DNA of 44,313 nt from an uncultured Lachnospiraceae bacterium (GCA_902797185.1 CADBRV010000012.1:1-44313); one strand, 5' to 3'. Numbered from the stretch's first letter, positions 8,466-16,957 are shown. Translations and numbers: made by a program. The notes: generated from the sequence alone by a model not told the origin.

Positions 8466-8577
8466 TACTGCACTCTGGAAATGTCCGGAACCGGCATACA
8501 GCCCGGAAACATCCGGAAGGGGCATACAGCCCGGAAACATCCGGAAGGGGCATCCTGCCCGGAAACGGCCGGATAAA
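8466..8577 (+). repeat. 28-bp tandem direct repeat, about four copies
   Basis: Units begin near 8466, 8494, 8522 and 8550. The second and third are nearly identical; the outer two are diverged. Each of the central units contains CCGGAAACATCCGG, which can form a 5-bp hairpin with loop AACA. Confidence 0.8.
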
Positions 8578-8590
8578 TGTCCTTTGGGAT

Positions 8591-8636
8591 ATGGTAAGGA
8601 TGGGCATGCCTCGGCGGGAGGATTCCTTGCGATGCA
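8591..8636 (-). repeat. Degraded type A element, antisense to its neighbour
   Basis: GTAAGGA at the left, CGGCGGGAGGATTCCTTGCGATGCA at the right in two readable halves, with a broken left arm. Unlike the better copies, it is not oriented toward the downstream start codon. Confidence 0.55.
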
Positions 8637-8723
8637 CCAGCCGCATCATCCGAAGGACGATGTGGTATACAGCGCCTGTCCCCCTAAGGAAAAACGGATT
8701 GAACAGGAAGGGGTGTCCGAAGT

Positions 8724-9740
8724 TTGGAAAAGAAAAAAAGATACAGCCTCTCCCTGCTTCTGCTGGGCGGCCTGGCAGCCCTGTTTTTCGTGCTGGGGCT
8801 TTCTTTGGGCAGCGTTTCCATCCCTGCCGGCCATGTCTGGAAGATCCTCCTGGCCCATCAGGGGAACCGGACGGAAATGTCGATCCTGCTGGAGATCCGT
8901 CTTCCGAGGGCTATTGCGGCAAGCGCTTTGGGAGGCGCCCTTTCGGTATCCGGCTACCTGCTGCAGACTTATTTTGACAACCCCATCGCCGGCCCTTATG
9001 TATTGGGGATTTCTTCCGGCGCGAAGTTGGTGGTGGCGGTGATGATGGTGCTTTTTTTAGGGCACGGCCTTATCCCCACATCCCTTTCCATGATTATAGC
9101 CGCTTTTATCGGCGCCATGCTTTCCATGGGCTTTGTGCTGCTGGTGGCAGGCAGGGTAAAACGGATGGCATACCTGATTATCTGCGGCATCATGATCGGC
9201 TATATCTGCAGCGCCATCACGGAATTCCTGGTCACTTTTGCGGATGACTCGAACATCGTCAACCTGCATAACTGGTCTATGGGCTCTTTTTCCGGCATTA
9301 CCTGGCAGCAGGTGCCGGTGATTGTCATCGTGACGGCCGCCTGCATGGCGCTTACCCTGTTTTTGATAAAACCGATGAATGCGATCCAGCTGGGAGAAAC
9401 TTATGCTTCCAACATGGGCGTCAATTTAAAGCGCTTCCGCCTGGCTTTGATCCTGCTGTCCAGCTTCCTTTCCGCAGTCGTGACGGCATTTGCAGGGCCG
9501 GTTTCCTTTGTGGGCATCGCGGTGCCCCATCTTTGCAGGAGCCTTCTAAAATCCAACCGGGCAGGGCTCATGATCCCGGCTTCTTTTTTAGGCGGAGCCG
9601 TATTCTGCATGGGGTGCGACCTTCTGGCGAGGACCATCTTTGCCCCTACAGAGATGAGCATCAGCGCCGTTACGGCCGTTTTGGGCGCACCTATCGTGAT
9701 CTGCCTGATGGTGCGCCGCCAGAAGGGACGGAGGGACTAA
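8724..9740 (+). CDS. FecCD/BtuC-type ABC transporter permease
   Basis: Multi-spanning membrane protein of 338 aa with the FecCD/BtuC family pattern: LRLPRAIAAxxxGxxLxxSGxxLQ appears as RLPRAIAASALGGALSVSGY, followed by NPIAGPYVLGISSGA, and the late GPVSFVGIAVPHLCR motif that contacts the ATPase. It should form the channel for a siderophore, heme or cobalamin-type substrate. The start is TTG at 8724 with a GGAAGGGG-like site about 10 nt upstream; the next in-frame ATGs lie well inside conserved sequence. The stop is 3 nt from the ATPase start, so the two are translationally coupled. Confidence 0.87.
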   Translation: MEKKKRYSLSLLLLGGLAALFFVLGLSLGSVSIPAGHVWKILLAHQGNRTEMSILLEIRLPRAIAASALGGALSVSGYLLQTYFDNPIAGPYVLGISSGAKLVVAVMMVLFLGHGLIPTSLSMIIAAFIGAMLSMGFVLLVAGRVKRMAYLIICGIMIGYICSAITEFLVTFADDSNIVNLHNWSMGSFSGITWQQVPVIVIVTAACMALTLFLIKPMNAIQLGETYASNMGVNLKRFRLALILLSSFLSAVVTAFAGPVSFVGIAVPHLCRSLLKSNRAGLMIPASFLGGAVFCMGCDLLARTIFAPTEMSISAVTAVLGAPIVICLMVRRQKGRRD

Positions 9741-9743
9741 GCC

Positions 9744-10862
9744 ATGGGATTTGGAGGAAGACAGCTTTCGGCGGAAGGGCTTTCCGTCGGATATGGGAAA
9801 AAGGTGGTTTTATCCGGAGCCACACTGGAAGTCAAGGCGGGGCAGGTCGTGACGCTGGTGGGACCCAACGGCTGCGGGAAATCCACTTTGCTGAAAACCC
9901 TGATCCACCAGCTGGGGCCGTTGTCCGGCACGGTATACCTGGGTAATCTTTCCATGGAAGGGATGGGCAGCATGGAAATTGCCCGGAACATGTCCATCCT
10001 GATGACGGGGCATGTCCAGCCGGAATTCCTGACCTGCCGGGAAGTGGTGGAAATGGGACGGTATCCTTATACAGGGCGTTTCGGACGCCTGTCAAAGGAG
10101 GACCAGGACATCGTGGAGGAATCCATGAGGCTGGTGCAGGTGGAAGGGCTTTCGGATGCCCAGTTCAGCCGCCTTTCGGATGGGCAGAAGCAGAGGGTGC
10201 TCCTGGCCAGGGCAGTCTGCCAGAAGCCCAAAATCCTGGTTCTGGACGAGCCCACCAGCTACCTGGACATCAATTACAAGATGATGCTGCTGGCCACGTT
10301 GAAAAAACTGGTGAAGGAGCAGCACCTGGCGGTCATCCTGTCGCTGCACGACCTGGACCTGGCGGAAAAGATTTCCGACCATGTCCTGTGCATCAAAGAC
10401 GGAAAAGTGGACAGGGAAGGCAGGCCGCAGGACATTTTTACAGGGGAATATATCGCAAAGCTTTTCGACCTGGAAGAAGGGAGTTTCCAGCCTTCTTCCG
10501 GCAGCGTGGAAATGGGGAAAGTAGAGGGGGAGCCGAAGGTGTTCGTCATAGGGGGCACAGGCAGCGGCATTCCGGTTTACCGGATGCTCTGGCGCAGGCA
10601 GGTGCCTTTTGCCGCCGGCATCCTTTTTGAAAATGATATCGACGTGCCCACGGCCTGCGCGCTGTCCGGGCATGTCATCCTGGAGGAGCCTTTCCGCCCT
10701 ATTTCACGGCAGGCAGTGGAAAAGGCTGAAAAATGGATCCGCTCCTGTGAAAAGGTGGCCTGCCCGCTGGAAAGCTTCGGGCCTTATAATGAGCCCTGCC
10801 GCCGCCTTCGGGAGATGGCCAGGGAAAGCCGTAAGCTGGTAACGGACCTGGATGAGCTATAA
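9744..10862 (+). CDS. ABC transporter ATPase (FecE-like) with C-terminal extension
   Basis: ATPase of 372 aa for the upstream permease. Walker A GPNGCGKST is at residues 40-48, the signature is LSDGQ (a Gly-to-Asp change from LSGGQ), Walker B is ILVLDEPTS, and the H-loop lies in LSLHDLD. FecE-type ATPases are usually about 255-270 aa; here residues ~258-372 form an extra domain (KVFVIGGTGSGIPVYRML ... GILFENDIDVPTACALSGHVI ... SFGPYNEPCRRLREMA). That extension looks like a small alpha/beta domain with a glycine-rich turn and conserved-looking cysteines. Its role is unknown; sensing substrate or nucleotide is a guess. AAGCC ATG follows GGACGGAGGGA. Confidence 0.86.
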   Translation: MGFGGRQLSAEGLSVGYGKKVVLSGATLEVKAGQVVTLVGPNGCGKSTLLKTLIHQLGPLSGTVYLGNLSMEGMGSMEIARNMSILMTGHVQPEFLTCREVVEMGRYPYTGRFGRLSKEDQDIVEESMRLVQVEGLSDAQFSRLSDGQKQRVLLARAVCQKPKILVLDEPTSYLDINYKMMLLATLKKLVKEQHLAVILSLHDLDLAEKISDHVLCIKDGKVDREGRPQDIFTGEYIAKLFDLEEGSFQPSSGSVEMGKVEGEPKVFVIGGTGSGIPVYRMLWRRQVPFAAGILFENDIDVPTACALSGHVILEEPFRPISRQAVEKAEKWIRSCEKVACPLESFGPYNEPCRRLREMARESRKLVTDLDEL

Positions 10863-11013
10863 GCTGAAACAGGCCTAGAAGGGCGATGAGCTGTAAAAAA
10901 TATGGAAAACAATGTTTTTCTGAAATGAAAACTGCCTAATGAGGGCACAATTTACAAGCCAAAGCGGCCTGCTTTCCAGGAACGATGGAAAGCGGCTTTG
11001 AAAGGGGAAAACG

Positions 11014-11613
11014 ATGGAAGAATATTATGGAGACGCCCTAGGCGGCATGGATGAAGACGAAAGGCCGGAAGAAAAAAAGCATATGACGGAAAAGGAACTG
11101 GCCTTTCTGGACCAGTACCTCAAAGAAGTGGAGCAGATGCCGATGCTTGCTGCAGACGAAGTAGAGGCGTTATACGGAAAGGCTATGGATGGCGATGACA
11201 AAGCCATCCGGGACCTGACCGGGTTCTGGATGCGGGAAATCGTCCCCATGGCACAGGACAAGTGGGTTTACGGGCTCCATATCGGCGACCTGCTCCAGGA
11301 AGGGAACCTGGCCGTCTTCCAGGCTTTAAACCGCCTGGAGAAGGAAAGCCCCTCAGATCCTGCCGCTTATGTAAAAGACGCGGCGGAAGAAGCCATGGAA
11401 AGCTTCCGCAGCGAACACATGGAAACTGCCGCGGACAACAGCCGCCTGGCAGGCCAGCTGAACCATGTTCTGGACGTGATGAAGGAACTGACGGAAGAAT
11501 ATGGGGATGCTTATACCCTGGACGACGTGGCGGTAAGGAGCGGCCTTACCCGGGAAGAGCTTTCCGACCTGGCGGACCTGGTGGACCCCCACCTGCCGGA
11601 TGACGAGGGATAA
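11014..11613 (+). CDS. Sigma-70-like protein lacking region 4
   Basis: Soluble acidic protein of 199 aa. Residues ~25-105 resemble sigma-70 regions 1.2-2.2 (LDQYLKEVEQMPMLAADEVEAL ... IGDLLQEGNLAVFQAL, which parallels the DLIQEGNIGL core-binding helix). Residues ~150-190 resemble region 3 (YTLDDVAVRSGLTREELSDL). Region 2.3-2.4 aromatic residues needed for promoter melting and a region 4 for the -35 box are not evident. It might bind RNA polymerase core as an anti-sigma-like or accessory factor; that is inference. AAAGGGG precedes the ATG. A hairpin lies immediately upstream (about 10957-11000). Confidence 0.7.
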   Translation: MEEYYGDALGGMDEDERPEEKKHMTEKELAFLDQYLKEVEQMPMLAADEVEALYGKAMDGDDKAIRDLTGFWMREIVPMAQDKWVYGLHIGDLLQEGNLAVFQALNRLEKESPSDPAAYVKDAAEEAMESFRSEHMETAADNSRLAGQLNHVLDVMKELTEEYGDAYTLDDVAVRSGLTREELSDLADLVDPHLPDDEG

Positions 11614-11656
11614 GGAAGGCACGTGCCACCTGTGGATGATGGAAAACCCCACAGAA

Positions 11657-11676
11657 ATGGCGGCTTTCCGCCATCT
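11657..11676 (+). terminator. Hairpin, weak terminator after the sigma-like gene
   Basis: ATGGCGG-CTTT-CCGCCAT stem followed by a T-poor CTTATTG tail. Confidence 0.4.
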
Positions 11677-11704
11677 TATTGTTACAGATGGGGAAGTTTG
11701 TTCA

Positions 11705-11733
11705 TTGACACTAACTGGAGTATTTTTTATAAT
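11705..11733 (+). promoter_or_regulatory. Perfect consensus promoter of the radical SAM gene
   Basis: TTGACA (11705-11710), exactly 17 nt, TATAAT (11728-11733). Both hexamers are perfect matches to the sigma-A consensus. Confidence 0.9.
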
Positions 11734-11744
11734 CCTATTTAATC

Positions 11745-11771
11745 TGGTAAGCCGAAGGTATCGGCTTACCA
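11745..11771 (+). promoter_or_regulatory. 5' UTR stem-loop at the predicted mRNA start
   Basis: A perfect 11-bp stem TGGTAAGCCGA / TCGGCTTACCA with loop AGGTA, beginning about 5 nt after the predicted transcription start. It could stabilise the mRNA or be a protein-binding site. There is no T-run, so it is not a terminator. Confidence 0.65.
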
Positions 11772-11859
11772 AATAATGCCGGCATGGAGGCGTTTTCCGG
11801 CTGCCGCGCCCGGCAATCTGGTAAATGAGAGAATGGCAAGGAATGAAGGAGGAATTTGT

Positions 11860-13371
11860 ATGGCTTCGGCAATGCAGAACCTGCAGCATGCAGCTGAGAG
11901 GAAGGCAACCGGTGTTGTCATCGACGGGCTGCTTAGACATTTAAAGAAAAAAGAAGATAAGACAGAATCTTACCTGAAGCTTCTGGACCTGACCCAGAAA
12001 TATATCGGGAATGATAATAACAAGGCTACCTTTGAAAAGGTACGTAAAGTAGCGGCAGATCCAAATAACCGCTGGGTAAAATTCATCAGCAACACGATTG
12101 ACCAGACGGATCCCCATGTTGCAAAGATGACCCTTTTGAACCTGGGATATGAAGCTTTCCTGTGCGGCACCAAGAAGATCCGTGCAAACCGTGAGAAATA
12201 CGGCTGCAACATCCCATGGCTGATCCTTTTCGACCCGACCCAGGCATGTAACATGCACTGTATCGGATGCTGGTCCGGCACTTACGGCCATAAGATGAGC
12301 CTTTCCTTTGAGGAGATGGACAAGATCGTCACCGAAGGCAAGGAACTGGGCGTTTACCTGTACCTGATGACCGGCGGCGAGCCACTGGTCCGCAAGAAAG
12401 ACATCCTGCGCCTGATGGAAAAGCATAACGACGTGCAGTTTGCCACCTTTACCAACTCCACGCTGATCGACCAGGATTTCTGCGACGAAGTAAAGCGCCT
12501 CGGCAACCTGATCTTCATGGTTTCTATCGAAGGCACCCCGGAGACCAATGATGCCCGCCGTGGCGAAGGCCATTACCAGGCAGTCATGGACGCCATGGAC
12601 CTGCTCAAGAAGAACGGCCTGGTATTCGGCACCTCTATCTGCTACACCAGGCAGAACATCGAGGCAGTTACCGACGAAAAATTCATCCGCATGCTGGCTG
12701 ACAAGGGCGCCCATTTCGGGTTCTATTTCCACTACATGCCGGTAGGACAGAATGCGGTACCGGACCTGATGCCTACTGTAGAGCAAAGGAAGGAAATCAT
12801 CCGCAAGATCCGCTACATCCGTTCCCCGGAATGCGACATCCAGTTCTATCCGATGGACTTCCAGAATGATGGCGAGTATGTAGGAGGGTGTATCGCCGGA
12901 GGACGTAACTACTTCCATATCAACGCCAATGGGGATGCAGAGCCCTGCGTATTCATCCACTACTCTGACACCAACATCCGTGACAACACGGTCCTGGAAA
13001 TGCTCCAGAGCCCGTTGTTCCAGGCTTACCATGAAGGGCAGCCGTTCAATAGGAACCACCTGCGTCCCTGCCCGATGCTGGAGAACCCGGACCTTTTGGT
13101 GAAGATGGTGAAGAAGACCGGCGCGCACCAGACCAACCTGGAAGCACCGGAAGAGGCAGACGAGCTGTGTGCCAAGAACGTAGAGTACGCAAAAGAGTGG
13201 GCACCGGTGGCAGACGAGATCTGGAAGAGCCAGCCTCACAAACAGCCTTCTTACGAGAACTATACGAAGGAAAAGAGGGAGCATCCGGAGCTTGCCGCAT
13301 TTGAGCATGCGGACGGCACCGAGTCCATCGACATCGTAGACCCGAAGGAAGCAGAAACAGCAGTAAAATAA
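11860..13371 (+). CDS. Radical SAM/SPASM-like protein, function unknown
   Basis: A 503-aa radical SAM enzyme. The cluster motif is C130-x3-C134-x2-C137 in PTQACNMHCIGCW, followed by the TGGEPLVRK motif that contacts S-adenosylmethionine. Further cysteines near the C-terminus (GGCIAGGRNYFHINANGDAEPC, RPCPM) resemble a SPASM-type auxiliary cluster region. The N-terminal ~115 residues form a helical lead-in without cysteines except C102. I cannot assign a substrate; no precursor peptide is evident nearby. The ATG at 11860 follows AAGGAGGAATTTGT; an upstream in-frame ATG at 11776 has no such site. A perfect promoter, a 5' hairpin, a strong ribosome binding site and biased codons suggest an abundant protein. 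Confidence 0.85.
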   Translation: MASAMQNLQHAAERKATGVVIDGLLRHLKKKEDKTESYLKLLDLTQKYIGNDNNKATFEKVRKVAADPNNRWVKFISNTIDQTDPHVAKMTLLNLGYEAFLCGTKKIRANREKYGCNIPWLILFDPTQACNMHCIGCWSGTYGHKMSLSFEEMDKIVTEGKELGVYLYLMTGGEPLVRKKDILRLMEKHNDVQFATFTNSTLIDQDFCDEVKRLGNLIFMVSIEGTPETNDARRGEGHYQAVMDAMDLLKKNGLVFGTSICYTRQNIEAVTDEKFIRMLADKGAHFGFYFHYMPVGQNAVPDLMPTVEQRKEIIRKIRYIRSPECDIQFYPMDFQNDGEYVGGCIAGGRNYFHINANGDAEPCVFIHYSDTNIRDNTVLEMLQSPLFQAYHEGQPFNRNHLRPCPMLENPDLLVKMVKKTGAHQTNLEAPEEADELCAKNVEYAKEWAPVADEIWKSQPHKQPSYENYTKEKREHPELAAFEHADGTESIDIVDPKEAETAVK

Positions 13372-13447
13372 AGCAAGGAAGAGCCTTTTCGTTAAGCCCG
13401 TAGTCCTGCCGGGGCAGGGGCGGAGGGAAAAGCAAAATCCCTTTTTC

Positions 13448-13497
13448 GGATCCGGCTGGCCGTGTATAATGATACGCGGGAGCCGGATCCTTTTTTT
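13448..13497 (+). terminator. Terminator of the radical SAM gene
   Basis: A perfect 10-bp stem GGATCCGGCT / AGCCGGATCC around a 23-nt loop, followed by TTTTTTT. Confidence 0.85.
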
Positions 13498-13668
13498 ATC
13501 GGTCCCGTTCCCAGTACAGCGGTTTTCCTCATTTACAGTGGAAACGGTCTGCTACGCGATGGTTTGTTTTATGCAGAAGAATGGAAAACCACGTATACCA
13601 GGCAGCCCTGCCTCAAATCGATCCTGGCAAGGGCGTTCCGTTACGACCATGCTTTTCTCGGAGTAATT

Positions 13669-15027
13669 ATGAAATTAAATCCCAAACTGAAAGACAAACG
13701 GTGGGCGCATCTTGCGATCCCTTTGTGCATTGCCATCCTGTTTTACCTGGTATGCTCCCATCTCCCGTTTCTCGGGAAAGGAGTCGGAAAATTTTTCCAG
13801 CTTATGACACCGATTTTTATCGGGCTGGTAATAGGCTATGTATTAAACCCGGTGGCCAATTTTTTCCACAGGACCTTGTTCCGCCGTGTTAAATCCTACC
13901 AGATGGGCAGGAACCTGTCCGTCTTTGTCACGGTGGCCGTGGTGCTTGCGGTGATTGCGTTGTTTTTAATTGCCATGGTGCCTTCCCTGGTCAGCAGCAC
14001 GGTGACTTTGGTGGAGAACCTGGATGACTATATGAAAGTGCTCCAGGATGCCCTTTCACAGCTGCAGGCCTGGGCGACTTCCAAGAACCTGGATATTTCC
14101 TGGCTCACCGGCAGTGCCGACAGCCTGATGGACGGGGTGAGCAGCTATGTATCCAGCCATACCGGCTCCCTCCTTGATTTTTCCGTCACGGTAGGGACAC
14201 GGGTCTTTTACGGCGTCATTTCCTTTATTATTGCCATTTATTTTCTGGCGGATAAGCGGAATTTGAAGATCGGCCTAAAGCATTTCCTGCAGACCATCAA
14301 CAACGAGAAGCATTACCATAACATTTCCGTTTTCGGGCACCGCTGCAATAAGATCATGTACCAGTTCATCGGGTTTGACCTCCTGGATGCCCTCATCATC
14401 GGCGTATCCAATTCGGTGTTCTTCCTGATTGCCGGCCTGCCCTATAACATCCTGATCTCCCTGGTAGTAGGTGTAACCAACCTGGCACCTACCTTCGGGC
14501 CCATCGTCGGCGGCGCCATCGGTGCTTTGATCCTGCTGTTGCAGAAACCCGTGTACGCAGTTTATTTCCTGATCTTTACCTGCATCCTGCAGACCATCGA
14601 CGGCTATGTGCTGAAGCCAAAACTGTTTGGAGGGGCTTTGAACGTGCCCTCCCTGTGGGTTTTGATCGTCCTGATCGCGGGCGGCAGGCTCTGCGGCGTC
14701 TGGGGCATCCTTTTAGCCATTCCCTTTGCCGCTATTACCGATTTTATTTACCATGACTACCTGCTTCCTTGGCTGGAGAAGCGAAGGCACCTGAGGGATA
14801 AAAAACAGGCAGAAGAGGAAGAAAAGAGGAAAAGGAAGGAAGCTGCCGCCGCAGCTGCGGACCTGGCAGACGCCGGAGGGGTCCTGGTCGAAACCGCAGT
14901 AAAAGAGGGGGCTGCCATAAAGGCAAAGACGGCCGAAAAAGAAGCTGCAGAAGGGGCTGAGGCAGCTGCAGGCATGTCAGCAGATGGAAAAGAAAACCCG
15001 GAAGAGCCTTCTGGAAAGAAACCGTAA
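13669..15027 (+). CDS. AI-2E family transporter (PerM-like)
   Basis: A 452-aa membrane protein of the AI-2E transporter family. It has N-terminal hydrophobic pairs (IPLCIAILFYLVCS; MTPIFIGLVIGYVLNP), a soluble middle region, and the family-typical C-terminal membrane motif GVTNLAPTFGPIVGGAIGAL followed by PSLWVLIVLIAGGRLCGVWGILLAIP split over two helices. Family members vary between autoinducer-2 export and ion antiport, so the substrate is open. The last ~90 residues are a cytoplasmic low-complexity tail rich in Glu, Lys and Ala, unusual for the family. The ATG at 13669 follows CGGAG and starts at the conserved region; the open frame extends upstream to 13462 but lacks a ribosome binding site and overlaps a terminator. 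Confidence 0.8.
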   Translation: MKLNPKLKDKRWAHLAIPLCIAILFYLVCSHLPFLGKGVGKFFQLMTPIFIGLVIGYVLNPVANFFHRTLFRRVKSYQMGRNLSVFVTVAVVLAVIALFLIAMVPSLVSSTVTLVENLDDYMKVLQDALSQLQAWATSKNLDISWLTGSADSLMDGVSSYVSSHTGSLLDFSVTVGTRVFYGVISFIIAIYFLADKRNLKIGLKHFLQTINNEKHYHNISVFGHRCNKIMYQFIGFDLLDALIIGVSNSVFFLIAGLPYNILISLVVGVTNLAPTFGPIVGGAIGALILLLQKPVYAVYFLIFTCILQTIDGYVLKPKLFGGALNVPSLWVLIVLIAGGRLCGVWGILLAIPFAAITDFIYHDYLLPWLEKRRHLRDKKQAEEEEKRKRKEAAAAAADLADAGGVLVETAVKEGAAIKAKTAEKEAAEGAEAAAGMSADGKENPEEPSGKKP

Positions 15028-15356
15028 CTTTGCCGGGCAGGCAGCCGGGAAAGCGGCTGTGTGCCATGCTTTTATGACAGGCATAGCAGGACCAGGGCGA
15101 TGTTATGTTTCTTATTCCTGGAGATGAAAGCCGGGGCGGTATCAGGCCCTTGGTATTCCTGCAGATGAAAAAGACCGCGGAAAAGGCGGTTATATGGCAT
15201 AGAAAAAAAGCCTTCCTGCGGCGCAGGGAGGCTTTACTATGTCTTCAAAGTTTTTTGCTTTTTTGCGTAAGGGTGGTAATCCCTTCAGGAGCGGGACCAG
15301 CCAGCTGCTGCCTGCACTGCCTGGGAAAGGGCGCTTATGCAGGCATAGCTAAGATG
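15028..15356. other. Intergenic region, convergent genes
   Basis: About 330 nt between two convergent genes. I see only the terminator hairpin at 15202-15235. Confidence 0.6.
15202..15235 (-). terminator. Terminator of rsmF (possibly bidirectional)
   Basis: On the minus strand, AAAGCCTCCCTGCG / CGCAGGAAGGCTTT with a minimal loop and a following T7 run. Confidence 0.75.
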
Positions 15357-16832
15357 TTATTGCCGAAGCCCCTTGGGGTAATGGTTTTTCAGCGTACCGC
15401 CCGCGATTTTCCCCCAGCCCAGGCTCATGCCGCCGGTGGCGACAAGGGTCCAGCCGTTCGCTATGGACTGGCCCCCGGAAAGGCGGGTGGTTTCGCCCTT
15501 CAGATACCTTTTGGCAGTAAATACGGACGGGTCCTCGTCCCCGCGGCTTTCCGGGAAAACGCCGGAAGGAAGGTCCACGCTTCGCAGCACGTCTTCCGGA
15601 GAAAGTGCCAGCGCCAGGGCATGGGAAGGCTCGAAACGCCCTTTTTTCAGCGTCCCCAGATGAAGGCCCGGACGCAGGGCTTTGAGCCCCTTTAGGGAAG
15701 GCATATGCTCCGGCATAAGGTACCACTGGTCCCCGAATGCCAGGAGGTGCTTTCCTTCCAAAATACCGCTTTTTAAGAGGCTGCAGCCCGGATCCAGGGT
15801 GCTTTCCAGAAATTCCTTAAGCGGCGGGCAGGCGGAAAGGGATACGCCTTTTTGGAAGCGGGAGGAAGAAAGCCGCTTTTCCGGTGGCAGGTTCCCTTCC
15901 TGGCCGTCCCGTTCCAGGACCGCGATAAAATGCCCTTCCCCTTTGGCTTTTTGGGGCCAGATCCGGATGGCGCCGCGGATTTCTTCCGGGGCGCCGGGAT
16001 AGAAGGACGGGTCGGCGTCAGAAAAACCTTCTTTTTTCTCCGCGGGCACGATATGGAACTCCGGATGCCGCGACAGGAAGCGTGTAATGGCGCCTTCGTC
16101 CTCTTCCGGGGCGAAGGTGCAGGTGGAATAGGTAATCCGTCCCCGGGGGCACAGAAGCTCGGCAGCGCAGTCCAGCACCATGTCCTGCCGCTGCGCACAG
16201 AGCTGCACGTTTTCGGGAGACCATTCCCCGCAGGCATCCTCGTTTTTGCGGAACATGCCTTCCCCGGAGCAGGGGGCGTCCACCAGGATTTTATCGAAAA
16301 ATCCCGGCAGGGCAGCTGCCAGGCGCTGGGGCGTCTCACTGAAAACCAGGGCGTTCTGGATCCCCATGCGCTCGATGTTCCCGGATAAGGTTTTGGCGCG
16401 GGAGGGGTTTATTTCGTTGGAAACCAATAGCCCTGTGCCATGAAGCGCGCCTGCCAGCTGGGTGCTTTTCCCACCGGGGGCGGCGCACAGGTCCAGGACT
16501 ATGTCCCCTTCTTCCACTTCCAGGCAGGGGGCGGCAGCCATGGCGGAAGGTTCCTGGATATAGTAAGCCCCGGCTTCATGGTAAGGGTGCCGGCCCGGAC
16601 GGAAAGCGTTTTCCTCGGTAACGGGGACGTCCGGGTAATAATAAGCGTCACTGGCCCATGGCACCGGGGACAAGCCGCAGATGGCCCACTGGCCAGGGAT
16701 TTTCTTCGCGCCGTTTTTTAACGGGTTGATCCTAAGGCCGTGCCAGGCAGGCGCGTCAAAGGTTTGGAAAAATTCATCAGAATGACCGCCCAGCATGTTT
16801 TCCATGCGGGCACGAAAAGCTTTCGGAAGCAT
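15357..16832 (-). CDS. rsmF: 16S rRNA m5C methyltransferase, RsmF/NOL1-NOP2-Sun family
   Basis: SAM-dependent RNA cytosine-C5 methyltransferase of 491 aa. Motif I is VLDLCAAPGGKSTQLA; motif IV is DAPCSGEGMFRK and motif VI TYSTCTFAPEEDE, giving the two cysteines of the family (one catalytic, one for product release). The C-terminal ~190 residues match the RsmF-type extension with a PUA-like end (LRSVDLPSGVFPES ... LVATGGMSLGWGKI). The ATG at 16832 follows GGAGGGAAATCGA; a TTG at 16847 lies on top of that site and was rejected. The leader carries a type A element, and an extended -10 promoter is at 16949. Confidence 0.88.
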   Translation of the reverse strand: MLPKAFRARMENMLGGHSDEFFQTFDAPAWHGLRINPLKNGAKKIPGQWAICGLSPVPWASDAYYYPDVPVTEENAFRPGRHPYHEAGAYYIQEPSAMAAAPCLEVEEGDIVLDLCAAPGGKSTQLAGALHGTGLLVSNEINPSRAKTLSGNIERMGIQNALVFSETPQRLAAALPGFFDKILVDAPCSGEGMFRKNEDACGEWSPENVQLCAQRQDMVLDCAAELLCPRGRITYSTCTFAPEEDEGAITRFLSRHPEFHIVPAEKKEGFSDADPSFYPGAPEEIRGAIRIWPQKAKGEGHFIAVLERDGQEGNLPPEKRLSSSRFQKGVSLSACPPLKEFLESTLDPGCSLLKSGILEGKHLLAFGDQWYLMPEHMPSLKGLKALRPGLHLGTLKKGRFEPSHALALALSPEDVLRSVDLPSGVFPESRGDEDPSVFTAKRYLKGETTRLSGGQSIANGWTLVATGGMSLGWGKIAGGTLKNHYPKGLRQ

Positions 16833-16852
16833 TCGATTTCCCTCCAATCTTA

Positions 16853-16897
16853 TATCGTAAGGAGGACCCGTTTCAGCGGAAAGGTTCCTTACGATGC
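16853..16897 (-). repeat. Type A leader element, rsmF copy
   Basis: Sense (minus) reading: GCATCGTAAGGAACC, then a CCGCTGAAACGG hairpin, then GTCCTCCTTACGATA. The 7-bp lower stem CGTAAGG/CCTTACG is intact. It ends about 20 nt before the ATG, and CCTCC can pair with the GGAGG of the ribosome binding site. Confidence 0.8.
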
Positions 16898-16948
16898 AGC
16901 AGCCGCATTGTCCTATGTCGTCTTTTTACGCCCCTCGATTGCTTAAAA

Positions 16949-16957
16949 ATTATAACA
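16949..16957 (-). promoter_or_regulatory. Extended -10 promoter of rsmF
   Basis: Minus-strand TG-T-TATAAT. No good -35 hexamer. It places the type A element inside a leader of about 110 nt. Confidence 0.55.

Larger units (their letters stand above)
8375..8723. other. Intergenic region with tandem repeat and decayed type A element
   Basis: About 350 nt between the binding-protein and permease genes of one transport system. It contains a possible hairpin (CCTGG/CCAGG near 8416-8433), four tandem 28-bp repeats (8466-8577), and a degraded type A element in the antisense orientation (8591-8636). No open frame is convincing. Confidence 0.6.

Noticed and set aside
8466-8577. Small CRISPR array
   Set aside because: The 28-bp units are contiguous with no unique spacers, and no cas genes are present.
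13462-13668. N-terminal extension of the AI-2E family protein
   Set aside because: It would start inside the terminator of the upstream gene and adds no membrane-like or conserved sequence; the ATG at 13669 has a ribosome binding site.
15773-16388. Long open frames overlapping rsmF on both strands
   Set aside because: They are shadows of a GC-rich coding gene; only the rsmF frame has methyltransferase motifs.
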